64,000 nucleotides of DNA from Phytopseudomonas seleniipraecipitans (GTDB lineage: Bacteria; Pseudomonadota; Gammaproteobacteria; Pseudomonadales; Pseudomonadaceae), in assembly GCF_900102335.1 (NCBI RefSeq), contig NZ_FNBM01000010.1, positions 124,001 through 188,000 on the forward strand. Reading direction: 5' to 3'. Shown piece by piece: positions 34,378 through 43,111 of this stretch. The notes under the pieces are model-generated. The model saw only the letters and a program-made list of their open reading frames with translations. It had not been told where the DNA came from and made no database searches. The translations under genes were made by a program, and so were the position numbers. Every line of letters starts with the position of its first letter. Within the stretch, counting starts at the first letter, position 1.

Positions 34378-34932
34378 GTGTCCGTAGACTATTTCACGTC
34401 TCCCGTCATTGCCCGGCTTGCCACTCATGGTCAGGCTTCTAATGATGCACAGCACCGTTACATTCGGGCTTTGCAGGCCAAGGGTGTTTCCGTGACCCAG
34501 GGTCGTCACCGCCTTGCAAGGGGTTACGCACCTCGTTACATGGAAGGGCAGGAAGCCTCTCGCAGGAATCAGGTAGCAATTTGGCAGCTTGAGGAGAAAG
34601 AGACGGACGTCAACATCGCCTTGGGAATGTACCGCACTGCATGTCGTTCCGATCAGCTCAAAATTGAGCAAATCGTGCTTGTTTCAGGCGACACCGACCT
34701 TGGACCTGCCCTGGCTGCAATTCGCCAAGACTTTCCGAATATTCGGTTAGGCGTGATTCTACCTCACCGCTTAGAAGACAAAGAGCTTGTACGCAATCCC
34801 CCAGGTTCGCTGAAGAAACATGTGGACTGGTTGCGCACATACATCACTGATGACGAGCTGTCGGTTTGTCAGCTGCCGGTGAAGGTTCCTCTTGTCAGGA
34901 AGCCGGCCATCGTGAAGCCAGACTATTGGTGA
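34378..34932 (+). pseudogene. N-terminally truncated NYN-domain (DUF88) protein
   Basis: About 184 residues with NYN/PIN-like nuclease features: VDYFTSPVIARLATHGQASN, the Asp in EEKETDVNIALGM and the motif VLVSGDTDLGPALAAIRQDF. Intact relatives begin with a strand carrying the first catalytic Asp (form VYVDGFNL) and about 50-60 more residues. That part is absent; the frame runs straight into the NodT remnant on the other strand. It may still be translated from an internal start but should lack activity. A separate, complete NYN gene lies at 43.9 kb. Confidence 0.7.
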
Positions 34933-34980
34933 CCCTGGCCTTACTGTGACACTTTCGGGACACTGACAAACGCCAGAAAC

Positions 34981-35018
34981 CAAAAGCCCCCGAAAATCAC
35001 TAGGATAATCAGGGGCTT
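34981..35018 (-). terminator. Intrinsic terminator of ssrA
   Basis: Minus-strand arms AAGCCCC (35012-35018) and GGGGCTT (34984-34990), then T-rich; 15 bases beyond the mature tmRNA end. Confidence 0.75.
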
Positions 35019-35032
35019 AGGGTGTTTCGATT

Positions 35033-35424
35033 TGGTGGAGCCGGGGGGATTTGAACCCCCGTCCGCCAGTTCTCCACTGTCGGTACTACATGCTTAGCCG
35101 TGTCTATTAAGTTAATCCTCAGCCGCCCGACGGGCAGGGTGCTTTGGACGAGTTGTGTGAGTTTTAGCCGCTTCGTCCACAACGTACTACGCGGCGATCC
35201 TGTTCTGCATGACAATCACTTCGGGTTTACAGGCATCCCCTAGTGATCGCTGGAGCCGAAGCTACCAGAAGGACTAGTCGCGCCGCTTACGCAGCGAGAG
35301 CGTAGCCCTCGTAGTTTTCGTCATTGGCAACTATAGAAAGTTGCAACAGTGGATTTACGACTTCTGTTACCAAGTCGGCATGCACCTCGAGCTTCGCTAC
35401 CGGCGTCGAATCCTAATCGGCCCC
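35033..35424 (-). ncRNA. ssrA: tmRNA (ssrA)
   Basis: A 392-base transfer-messenger RNA that rescues stalled ribosomes. The 5' end on the minus strand reads GGGGCCGATTAGGATTCGAC (from 35424), as in other Pseudomonas. The 3' end carries the tRNA-like T arm GGGGGTTCAAATCCCCC and ends GGCTCCACCA (35033). The tag frame encodes ANDENYEGYALAA followed by TAA; the final LAA is the ClpXP signal. SspB at 13.6 kb would act on this tag. Confidence 0.97.
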
Positions 35425-35442
35425 GAAACTTGCTAGACACGT

Positions 35443-35471
35443 AGTGTACGCCAAAGCCGCTGGAGAGTCGA
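35443..35471 (-). promoter_or_regulatory. ssrA promoter
   Basis: Minus strand TCGACT (35466-35471) and TACACT (35443-35448) with 17 bases between. Transcription would start about 12 bases before the mature 5' end, consistent with processing by RNase P. Confidence 0.6.
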
Positions 35472-35508
35472 CCAAGGCGTGCACTGCGCGGATCAGCCGG
35501 CGTATGCC

Positions 35509-35784
35509 TTAGCGAGTGGTGCCGCTGCCATCGTCGCCTGGGGCGTCGAGCAGTTGCAGGGCGCGCTCGGCATGGGTGCCGCAGGTTTTGAGATCGCCGG
35601 CGGCTTGGGCCTGCAGGGCTTGCTGCTTGGCTTCTTCAACCTGACTTTTCAGCGGATCGGCGATGGTGGTTTCAGTCGCCACGCGGTTGTCGAGTTTCTG
35701 CAGGTTGACGGTGCACAGGTCATCGGCTGCGAAGGCTGGTGCGGCCAGTACGGCGGCAATGACGAACATGGATACGCGCTTCAT
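35509..35784 (-). CDS. Small exported protein, function unknown
   Basis: A 91-residue protein with signal peptide (MKRVSMFVIAAVLAAPAFAA). The mature helical part has two cysteines (DDLCTVNLQKLDN and GDLKTCGTHAERALQLLDAP). I do not recognise a family name. It has a normal ribosome binding site (GAGAGGAT). Monocistronic, upstream of ssrA on the same strand. Confidence 0.78.
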   Translation of the reverse strand: MKRVSMFVIAAVLAAPAFAADDLCTVNLQKLDNRVATETTIADPLKSQVEEAKQQALQAQAAGDLKTCGTHAERALQLLDAPGDDGSGTTR

Positions 35785-35939
35785 GTGGTAATCCTCTCAT
35801 CACGAATAGGTTCCCGGTGCCGCCCTGGTTGAGGGTGAGGAGAGCCGGGAGCGACCCACCCAAATCATTTGGGCTTACAGAACCTGACTGGCCTTACGCA
35901 ACGGCGGTTCAGTGTTTTTCTGCTGGCGCATCGCCTGCA

Positions 35940-36827
35940 TCAACTTGGTGCAGGGCTGTCCGCAGGATCTGCATGCACAAGTACCTCGGCCTGGTCGAAT
36001 TCGCCGCGAATGGCGTCCTCCACGCGTTCGCACAGCGCATGGGCCTCGGTGAGGCTGAGGTTGCCCGGCAGGTCGACATGCAGTTGCACGAACCAGCGGG
36101 TGCCAGACAGGCGTGTGCGCAGGTCGTGGATGCCGAGTACACCTGGCACGGTGCAGGCCAGCTCGGCCATGCGCGTGCTGACTTCGGGAGCGAGCTCCTG
36201 GTCCATCAGCACGCCAACCGACTGCCGGGCGATACTGAACGCGCTCCACAGAATGTAGCCGGCGATTGCGATGGCAAACAGCGCATCGCCCTGTTGCCAG
36301 CCGAAGTAGGCAAGGAGCAGGGCGAGAAGAATGCCGCCGTTAAGCAGCAGATCGGAGCGGTAGTGGAGTGAGTCGGCGTGGATGGCGGTGGAGCCGGTCT
36401 GGCGCACCACGTGGCGCTGAAACAGCAGCAGCGCGACGGTGAGGATCATGGACAACAGCATGACTGCGATACCCAACGCCTGCGCGTTGAGCGGTTCCGG
36501 ATGGCGCAAACGATCAAAGCCTTGTACCGCGACGAGTATTGCACTGGCGCCGATAAACAGCGCCTGGCCCAGCCCGGCGAGGGCTTCAGCTTTGCCGTGG
36601 CCGTAACGGTGATCGTCATCGGCAGGCCGCAGAGCGATGTTCACGGCGATCAGGTTGAGCAGTGAGGCGGCGCTGTCGAGCAGCGAGTCGGTCAGGCCAG
36701 CGAGCAGGCTTACCGAACCGCTGGCCCACCAGGCGATTGCCTTGCACAGCACCAGGGTCAGCGCCACGCAGAGTGCGGCGGCGGTGGCTTGGCGCATCAG
36801 GCGGGCGTGCTGGCGATTGAGGGTCAT
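35940..36827 (-). CDS. fieF: Cation diffusion facilitator, FieF-like metal exporter
   Basis: A 295-residue six-helix exporter for divalent metals, Fe2+/Zn2+ type. The metal-site motifs DSLLDSAASLLN (helix 2) and HADSLHYRSDLLLN (helix 5) are complete. The C-terminal cytoplasmic metal-binding fold includes VPGVLGIHDLRTRLSGTRWF and ends near LVHADPAD. The gene name follows similarity to FieF; metal specificity cannot be read with certainty. Confidence 0.9.
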   Translation of the reverse strand: MTLNRQHARLMRQATAAALCVALTLVLCKAIAWWASGSVSLLAGLTDSLLDSAASLLNLIAVNIALRPADDDHRYGHGKAEALAGLGQALFIGASAILVAVQGFDRLRHPEPLNAQALGIAVMLLSMILTVALLLFQRHVVRQTGSTAIHADSLHYRSDLLLNGGILLALLLAYFGWQQGDALFAIAIAGYILWSAFSIARQSVGVLMDQELAPEVSTRMAELACTVPGVLGIHDLRTRLSGTRWFVQLHVDLPGNLSLTEAHALCERVEDAIRGEFDQAEVLVHADPADSPAPS

Positions 36828-36996
36828 GGGTTATCCATGTGCGGCTGTCGAAAAGTATGCAGAACGCGAATTGAAGGTCTGCGAGGCCTGGGCGGCCCCG
36901 CAAAAACAGGCAAGAAAGCGGCGCAGGGCACAGGGCGACCTTACCGCTGAAGAAGAACTTTACGAGCCGTTGATAACGCAGCGGGCCGACGCGTAG
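36826..36996 (+). CDS. Possible 56-residue ORF divergent from fieF
   Basis: ATG at 36826 overlaps the fieF start codon on the other strand. The reading, ERELKVCEAWAAPQKQARKR then RRAQGDLTAEEELYEPLITQ, has protein-like composition and ends at 36996. No ribosome binding site is obvious and I know no relative. It could be a leftover C-terminus or a chance frame. Confidence 0.3.
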   Translation: MGYPCAAVEKYAERELKVCEAWAAPQKQARKRRRAQGDLTAEEELYEPLITQRADA

Positions 36997-37014
36997 CTGG
37001 GCGTCGGCCTGTTC

Positions 37015-37434
37015 TCAGGCTGCTGGACGCAGGCCGTAGGCTGCTAGTTGCTCGCTGCTGCCGCTGTGTTGGATCAGGCGCGGATCGTCGAGCGGCAGGC
37101 TGTGGCCGGTCTGGGTTTCGATCAGCGCCTTGAGCTTGGCGGTGTCGATCTTGCCGTCGGCGCCGACCACGTCCTGCAGGGAGTCGGGGTTGACCTGCGC
37201 GCTGAGGCCGCCTGGCAGGTAGATCGCGCCCGTGGCGAAGTCGACGCCGAACGCGATCAGGCCGGGGATCACATAGAACAGAATGCCGATTGCGTTGAGG
37301 CCGAGGATCAGCGGGTCGACACGGCCTTCGATCTGACCGCGGCGATCAGGGTAGAAGAGGGTGCCGCAGGCAGTGAGCTGAGTGACCAATGTGACGGCGA
37401 GAACGCCGCCGATAACGCGGGATTTCGTGCGCAT
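37015..37434 (-). CDS. Small lipoprotein, two hydrophobic segments
   Basis: A 139-residue protein with a lipoprotein signal: LAVTLVTQLTAC, Cys at residue 23. A hydrophobic segment LILGLNAIGILFYVIPGLIA then FGVDFATGAIYLP follows. The remainder is soluble with NPDSLQDVVGADGKIDTAKL. I recall Pseudomonas homologues carrying a misleading polynucleotide phosphorylase name; nothing in the sequence supports that activity. ATG at 37434 is followed directly by the signal. Function unknown. Confidence 0.82.
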   Translation of the reverse strand: MRTKSRVIGGVLAVTLVTQLTACGTLFYPDRRGQIEGRVDPLILGLNAIGILFYVIPGLIAFGVDFATGAIYLPGGLSAQVNPDSLQDVVGADGKIDTAKLKALIETQTGHSLPLDDPRLIQHSGSSEQLAAYGLRPAA

Positions 37435-37585
37435 CGAGCACCTCCAGAAAAAGTGGACGCCACTATAGCAAGGCGTGGATTGCAAAGCTGCTGTGGCGCT
37501 GCGAATACGCAGCGTTCGATGCCATCTGACCGGCGAAGCCGAGAGACGGTTCGCCGTATAATCGCCGGCTGATGATGGAGCCTTG

Positions 37586-40117
37586 ATGAATACCCTGCCG
37601 ATCGATTCCCTGTTACCTGATCTGTGTCGCGCGTTGGCCAGCCGCCATGAAGTGGCGCTCGAAGCGCCGCCCGGTGCCGGCAAGACAACTCGCGTGCCGC
37701 TGGCGGTGCTCGACCAGCCGTGGCTGGCCGGGCAGCGCATCATCATGCTCGAACCTCGCCGGCTGGCTGCACGCGCAGCGGCCGAGCGGCTGGCCAGCGA
37801 GTTGGGCGAGACAGTCGGCGAGACCGTGGGGTATCGCATCCGCCTGGACAGCAAGGTCGGCCCGCGCACGCGAATCGAGGTGGTGACCGAAGGCATCCTT
37901 GCCCGTCGCCTGCAGGATGATCCCGCGCTGGAAGGTGTAGGGCTGGTCATCTTCGACGAATTTCATGAGCGCAGCCTCGACGCCGATCTGGCCCTGGCGC
38001 TGACCCTCAATGGCCGAGCGATGTTCCGCGGCGCTGAGAGTGGCGAGGCGCCGCTCAAGGTGTTGCTGATGTCGGCGACGCTGGAAGGTGAACGTTTGGC
38101 CGGGCTGCTTGATGGTGCGCCGGTGCTGCGCAGCGAAGGGCGCATGTTCCCGGTGGAGACCCGTTGGGGCGCGCCCTGGCAGGCGGGCGAGTGGCTAGAG
38201 CCGAAGGTATTGCAAACGGTGTTGCAGGCGCTGGCCGATGAGCCGGGCAGCCTGTTGGTGTTTTTGCCAGGCCAGGCAGAGATTCGCCGGGTGGCCGAGC
38301 AATTGGGTGAGGCGCTGGCAGGCCGATCCGATGTGCGCGTCTGCCCGTTGCATGGTGAGCTGGAATTGTCGGCCCAGCGCGCGGCCATCGAGCCGGCACC
38401 GGCGGGGCTGCGCAAAGTGGTGTTGGCGACCAATATCGCTGAGACCAGCCTGACCATCGACGGCGTGCGCGTGGTGATCGATGCTGGTCTGGCGCGGGTG
38501 CCGCGTTTCGATCCGGGCAGCGGCATGACCCGCCTGGATACCCAGCGCATTTCCCGGGCGTCGGCCACGCAGCGTGCCGGCCGTGCCGGGCGCCTGCAGC
38601 CAGGCGCGTGCTACCGGTTGTGGTCGCAGGCGCAGCATGAGCAGTTGCCCGCCTATTCCTCGGCGGAGATTCTTCAGGCCGATCTGGCGGGGCTTGCGCT
38701 GCAGCTGGCGCGCTGGGGCGTCGAGGTGGAGGAATTGGTGTGGCTCGACCCACCGCCTGCTGCCGCTTATGCCCAGGCCCGCGACCTGCTGCAGCGCCTC
38801 GGCGCACTCGACGCGCGGGGCGTGATCACCGCGCACGGCCAGGCCATGGCCGAGCTGCCGGCGCATCCGCGTATCGCCCATCTGCTATTGCGCGGGCAGG
38901 CCCTTGGCCTGGGCGAGTTGGCCTGCAGCTTGGCGGCGCTGTTGGGCGAGCGCGATATCTCGCGCGGCGCCGGTGCGGACTTGCACAGCCGTCTGGCCTT
39001 GCTTTCCGGGGAGAGCCGAGCCGCGAGGGGCGCTCAGGGGGGCGTGCAACGAGCCCGGCAACTGGCGCGGCAGTTTCAGGGCTACCTGCGCCGTGTGCCG
39101 GCTAGCGAGGCAGTCAGCGATCCGGAGCACAGCCGTTGGCTCGGTGCGCTGCTGGCGTTCGCCTATCCGGATCGTATCGGCCGGCAGCGGCGAGACGGCG
39201 GCGCCGAATATCGCCTGGCCAATGGCCGTGCGGCGCTGTTCAACGAAGCCGATGCGCTGATGAAGCACGCCTGGCTGGTGGTCGCCGACCTGGGCAGCCG
39301 TCAGGGCCAGCGCGAGGAGCGCATCTACCTGGCCGCTGACTTGGACCCGGCGCTGTTCGATTCCGTGTTGGCTGAACAGGTGACCAGCCAGGACCTGCTC
39401 GAATGGGATGAGCGCGAGGGCGTGCTGCGTGCCGAGCGGCAGCGCAAGGTGGGCGACCTGGTGGTGTCCAGCGAAGCGCTGGCGGGCTTGAGCGCCGAGG
39501 CGCGGGTTGCTGCACTGGTCAATCTGGTGCGGCGCAAGGGGTTGGTGTTGTTGCCATGGACGCCCGAGCTGCGCCAGTGGCAGGCGCGGGTGATGTTGCT
39601 GCGTGGCTTGGATATGCAACAAGGCAAGAGCGAATGGCCGGATGTCTCGGATGCGGCACTGCTGACCAGTCTGGATACCTGGCTGGCGCCCTACTTGGGC
39701 AAGGTCACGCGGCTGAGCCATTTCGGCAACCTCGACCTGCCATCGATGCTGCAAACCCTGCTGCCCTGGCCGCTGCCACAGCGTCTCGACGAGTGGGCTC
39801 CGCGCAGCCTGCCGGTGCCCTCCGGTTCGCGTATCAGTCTGGATTACAGCGAACACCCACCCGTGTTGGCGGTGCGCCTGCAGGAGCTGTTCGGCCTGGC
39901 CGAGACACCGCGCATCGCCAATGGCCGGCAGCAGGTCTTATTGCACCTGCTGTCGCCAGCCCGTCGGCCGGTGCAGGTGACCCAGGACCTGGCTAATTTC
40001 TGGCGCACCACCTATGCCGAGGTGAAAAAGGATTTGAAGGGGCGATACCCGAAACACTACTGGCCCGACGACCCGCTGATCGCCGAACCGACGGCGCGGG
40101 CCAAACCGCGGAAATAA
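37586..40117 (+). CDS. hrpB: ATP-dependent helicase HrpB
   Basis: An 843-residue DEAH-type helicase. Motif I is ALEAPPGAGKTTRVPLAVL, motif II is IFDEFHERSLDADLAL (DEFH) and motif III is LLMSATLEGERL. Motif VI QRAGRAGRLQPGACYRLW is present. HA2 and the HrpB-specific C-terminal domain follow (ending DLKGRYPKHYWPDDPLIAEP). ATG at 37586 is used; the TTG before it is in frame but unneeded. RNA substrate in Pseudomonas unknown. Confidence 0.95.
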   Translation: MNTLPIDSLLPDLCRALASRHEVALEAPPGAGKTTRVPLAVLDQPWLAGQRIIMLEPRRLAARAAAERLASELGETVGETVGYRIRLDSKVGPRTRIEVVTEGILARRLQDDPALEGVGLVIFDEFHERSLDADLALALTLNGRAMFRGAESGEAPLKVLLMSATLEGERLAGLLDGAPVLRSEGRMFPVETRWGAPWQAGEWLEPKVLQTVLQALADEPGSLLVFLPGQAEIRRVAEQLGEALAGRSDVRVCPLHGELELSAQRAAIEPAPAGLRKVVLATNIAETSLTIDGVRVVIDAGLARVPRFDPGSGMTRLDTQRISRASATQRAGRAGRLQPGACYRLWSQAQHEQLPAYSSAEILQADLAGLALQLARWGVEVEELVWLDPPPAAAYAQARDLLQRLGALDARGVITAHGQAMAELPAHPRIAHLLLRGQALGLGELACSLAALLGERDISRGAGADLHSRLALLSGESRAARGAQGGVQRARQLARQFQGYLRRVPASEAVSDPEHSRWLGALLAFAYPDRIGRQRRDGGAEYRLANGRAALFNEADALMKHAWLVVADLGSRQGQREERIYLAADLDPALFDSVLAEQVTSQDLLEWDEREGVLRAERQRKVGDLVVSSEALAGLSAEARVAALVNLVRRKGLVLLPWTPELRQWQARVMLLRGLDMQQGKSEWPDVSDAALLTSLDTWLAPYLGKVTRLSHFGNLDLPSMLQTLLPWPLPQRLDEWAPRSLPVPSGSRISLDYSEHPPVLAVRLQELFGLAETPRIANGRQQVLLHLLSPARRPVQVTQDLANFWRTTYAEVKKDLKGRYPKHYWPDDPLIAEPTARAKPRK

Positions 40118-40192
40118 CAACAATCGCTTAGCCTGGGCGGCCGGGGTTTTGCCGAGGTCCTTACCGCGTGGCCGGCACGGCTACCGAACCGG

Positions 40193-40263
40193 AGCCTGCG
40201 GTTGAGCGCAGCGATACCCAGGATGGCGAGTTCCCGGGTACCGCTGACTCACTCCAGGCTTGC
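40193..40263. repeat. Inverted pair of the ~31-bp repeat, one arm degenerate
   Basis: Forward copy 40193-40222 (AGCCTGCGGTTGAGCGCAGC then GATACCCAGG). A decayed inverted copy lies at 40233-40263 (CCCGGGTACCGCTGACTCAC then TCCAGGCTTGC). It lies between convergent hrpB and gudD. Confidence 0.7.
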
Positions 40264-40289
40264 GGGCCAGAGGTTGCTCTCGACAGTAC

Positions 40290-41636
40290 TCAGCGCACCA
40301 GGCAGGGCTTCTTGTTATCGAAGGTCCAGCCGCTGATCAGGTACTGCATGGCCACGGCGTCGTTGCGCGCGCCCAGGCCCATGCCCTTGTAGCATTCGTG
40401 GGCCTTGGCCACGGCGTCCATGTCCAGTTCCACGCCGAGGCCCGGCTTCTGCGGCACCTTGACCAGACCCCCTTCGATACGGAACGGCTCCTTGGTCAGG
40501 CGCTGGCCGTCCTGCCAGATCCAGTGGGTGTCGATCGCGGTGATCTTGCCCGGCGCGGCGGCAGCCACGTGGGTGAACATGGCCAGCGATACGTCGAAGT
40601 GGTTGTTCGAGTGCGAGCCCCAGGTCAGGCCCCAGTCGTTGCACATCTGCGCCACACGCACCGAGCCCTGCATGGTCCAGAAGTGCGGGTCGGCGAGGGG
40701 AATGTCGACCGATTGCAGCTGGATCGCATGGCCCATCTGGCGCCAGTCGGTGGCGATCATGTTGGTGGCGGTCGGCAGGCCCGTGGCACGACGGAATTCA
40801 GCCATTACCTCGCGGCCGGAGTAGCCGTTCTCGGCGCCGCACGGGTCTTCGGCATAGGCGAGCACATGGTGCTGGTCACGGCACAGACGGATGGCCTCCT
40901 GCAGCGACCAGGCGCCGTTGGGGTCGAGGGTGATGCGCGCATCCGGGAAGCGTTCGGCCAGCGCGGTGACCGCTTCGATTTCCTCGTCGCCGCGCAGCAC
41001 GCCGCCCTTGAGTTTGAAGTCCTTGAAGCCATAGCGCTCGTAAGCCGCTTCGGCGAGGCGCACCACACCTTGAGCATCCAGCGCTTCTTCGTTGCGTACA
41101 CGGAACCAGGCGTTATCGGCATCGGCTTCTTGGCGATAGGGCAGGTCGGTTTTCGTGCGGTCGCCGATATAGAAGAGGTAGCCGAGCATTTCCACGGCAT
41201 CACGCTGTTGGCCTTCGCCAAGCAGGGCGGCGACCGGTACGTCCAGGTGCTGGCCGAGCAGGTCGAGCAGGGCGGCTTCCACGGCGGTCACGGCATGGAT
41301 GGTGATGCGCAGGTCGAAGGTCTGCAGGCCCCGACCGGCAGAATCACGGTCGGCGAACGCCTGGCGCACTTGGCCGAGGAGTTTCTGGTACTGGCCGATG
41401 GATTGGCCGAGAAGCAACTCGCGCGCGTCTTCCAGGGTCTGGCGAATGGCTTCGCCGCCGGGCACTTCGCCCACGCCGACATGGCCGGCGTTGTCACGCA
41501 GGATCAGCAGGTTGCGGGTGAAGAAGGGCGCATGCCCACCGCTCAGGTTGAGCAGCATGCTGTCGTGGCCGGCAACAGGGATGACCTCTAGTGAGGTGAT
41601 GACCGGGGTGCCTGTATGAGTGTTGTTATTGTTCAT
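40290..41636 (-). CDS. gudD: Glucarate dehydratase
   Basis: A 448-residue enolase-superfamily enzyme that dehydrates D-glucarate to 5-keto-4-deoxy-glucarate. N-terminal capping domain holds MLLNLSGGHAPFFTRNLLIL. In the barrel, the Lys acid/base is in DFKLKGGVLRG, metal ligands in ITLDPNGAW and YAEDPCG, and the His of the His-Asp dyad in WGSHSNNHFDVSL. Length equals E. coli GudD. No transporter or aldolase is adjacent. The promoter carries two repressor-type palindromes and a LacI-family gene lies beyond it. Confidence 0.95.
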   Translation of the reverse strand: MNNNNTHTGTPVITSLEVIPVAGHDSMLLNLSGGHAPFFTRNLLILRDNAGHVGVGEVPGGEAIRQTLEDARELLLGQSIGQYQKLLGQVRQAFADRDSAGRGLQTFDLRITIHAVTAVEAALLDLLGQHLDVPVAALLGEGQQRDAVEMLGYLFYIGDRTKTDLPYRQEADADNAWFRVRNEEALDAQGVVRLAEAAYERYGFKDFKLKGGVLRGDEEIEAVTALAERFPDARITLDPNGAWSLQEAIRLCRDQHHVLAYAEDPCGAENGYSGREVMAEFRRATGLPTATNMIATDWRQMGHAIQLQSVDIPLADPHFWTMQGSVRVAQMCNDWGLTWGSHSNNHFDVSLAMFTHVAAAAPGKITAIDTHWIWQDGQRLTKEPFRIEGGLVKVPQKPGLGVELDMDAVAKAHECYKGMGLGARNDAVAMQYLISGWTFDNKKPCLVR

Positions 41637-41710
41637 CGCTTGACTCCTGTTGCCGACGTCGGCGTTGCGGATGGTCTGGCTGCCCTGCCGGGCAGCGGTA
41701 TAGTCGAAAA

Positions 41711-41750
41711 GATAACGTTATCATCATAAACAGATAGCGTTATCATTCAA
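41711..41750 (-). promoter_or_regulatory. gudD promoter with two LacI-type operators
   Basis: On the minus strand TTGAAT (41745-41750), 16 bases, TATGAT (41723-41728). The perfect palindrome GATAACGTTATC (41711-41722) covers the expected start of transcription. GATAGCGTTATC (41733-41744), one mismatch, fills the spacer between -35 and -10. Their centres are 22 bases apart. This layout predicts strong repression. The sites are seen; the repressor (probably the neighbouring LacI protein) is inferred. Confidence 0.75.
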
Positions 41751-41970
41751 GTGCGGAATTTGCAGGTTGGCGGTTTTAGAAGATGCATTTGGAGCGATTG
41801 GGGAGTTTGAAGAGCCCCCGGCTGATGGCGATCATGGCGTGAATCTGATTCGGAAACGACCTCAGGCATAGGGCCTCGCTGACATGGAATCTCCTACGCG
41901 GGGAGCGTGGGTCGTTTTCTATGCGTGGCTTTATTTGATACCCAGCTTGCCTGCTCCCGCGTATCGCGGC

Positions 41971-42010
41971 GCCCAGCCCAGCCCAGCCCAGACCAGCTCA
42001 CCCTAGCCCA
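41971..42010. repeat. Short tandem GCCCA repeat
   Basis: GCCCA is repeated four times exactly at 41971-41990, then imperfectly to about 42010, between the gudD promoter and the LacI gene's stop codon. Non-coding. Confidence 0.7.
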
Positions 42011-42033
42011 GGCTACGGGCAGCCGACTTCCGT

Positions 42034-43074
42034 TCAGGCCGTGCTGCTGCGCTCGATGATCGCGAAGCCGGTATCCAGGCTTGGTTCGGCGCGCTGGCCG
42101 TCGAAACGGCGCAGCAAGGCTTCGGCGACCTGGTTGCCCATTTCCGTGGCATTGACGCTGACGGTGGACAGGGCCGGGTTGGCGAACTGGCCGTTGAGGG
42201 TGTCGCCGAAGCCCAGCACGGCGATGTCGCCCGGTATGTTCAGCCCGCGGGTGGCCGCTTCGGCGAGCACGCCGAGGGCGACAGTATCCGAGCTGCAGAA
42301 GATGAAGTCGGGGCGCTCGCCGCTCTCCAGTAGATTGGCCAGGCCTTTGCGGCCGACCTCCCAGGTGGCGGGCAGGGGCAGGGTTTGCACGGCCACGCGG
42401 TCGACGCCCAGTGTGGCCAGTCGCTCGATGACCGCGTGGCAGCGTCGCTGCGCGCGCGGGTCGTCGACGCCGATCACCGCCCAACGGCGGTAGCCGCGGG
42501 CGAAGAAGTGCTCGGCCACGGCGGCGCCGACCTGCTCGTGGGAGAAACCCACCTGCATGTCCAGGCCATCGTCGCTCAGGTCCCAGGCCTCGACCACCGG
42601 AATGCCGGCGGAAGACAGGCGCTCGCGGCTGGCCTGGGTGTGGAAGGTGCCGGTCAGCACGATGCCGTCCGGGCGGCGGCCGAGGATCGCCGCCAGCAGC
42701 GCTTCTTCGTGCTCGGGGGTGTAGCCGCTCGGGCCGACCAGGGCGTGATAGCCGGACTCGGCAAGGCGGTCCATGATCGCCTGCACCACGCTGGCATAGA
42801 TCGAGTTGGCGATGGTCGGCAGCACGATCGCCACCAGGCGGCTCTTGCTGGTCGCCAGGCCGCCGGCCATCAGGTTGGGCACATAGCCCATGGCGCGCAC
42901 CACTTCCAGCACGTGGGTGCGGGTGGCGTCACTGACCAGTTCCGGGCGCTGAATCGCCCGCGACACGGTGATCGGCGAAACACCGGCCTTGAGCGCGACG
43001 TCCTTGACCGTGATCGGCAGGTCGCCGAGGTCACCACGATCTTTGGCCAGCTCTCTGCGCGATTTTCTTGCCAC
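42034..43074 (-). CDS. LacI-family repressor, probable gudD regulator
   Basis: A 346-residue LacI/GalR protein. The HTH is ITVKDVALKAGVSPITVSRA (about residue 20). The hinge and sugar-binding domain start at LVAIVLPTIANSIYASVVQA. It resembles E. coli GntR (VGFSHEQVGAAVAEHFFARG; DTVALGVLAEAATRGLNIPG). I take GTG at 43074 since VARKSRRELAKD precedes the HTH; the longer frame runs into the next gene. Same strand as gudD and downstream of YciC-like gene by 37 bases. Ligand, likely a sugar acid, is inferred from gudD. Confidence 0.88.
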   Translation of the reverse strand: MARKSRRELAKDRGDLGDLPITVKDVALKAGVSPITVSRAIQRPELVSDATRTHVLEVVRAMGYVPNLMAGGLATSKSRLVAIVLPTIANSIYASVVQAIMDRLAESGYHALVGPSGYTPEHEEALLAAILGRRPDGIVLTGTFHTQASRERLSSAGIPVVEAWDLSDDGLDMQVGFSHEQVGAAVAEHFFARGYRRWAVIGVDDPRAQRRCHAVIERLATLGVDRVAVQTLPLPATWEVGRKGLANLLESGERPDFIFCSSDTVALGVLAEAATRGLNIPGDIAVLGFGDTLNGQFANPALSTVSVNATEMGNQVAEALLRRFDGQRAEPSLDTGFAIIERSSTA

Positions 43075-43111
43075 GGGATCGTCTCGGTCGGTGCGTAGGT
43101 GGGCCGGCAGG

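Noticed and set aside
34933..35032. Direct repeat of the ssrA 3' end marking an island end
   Set aside because: No second copy of the GGTGGAGCCGG or GATTTGAACCCCC sequence was found in the window by eye.
40260..41591. A 443-codon plus-strand frame across gudD
   Set aside because: Antisense shadow of gudD; the gudD reading is the one with conserved motifs.
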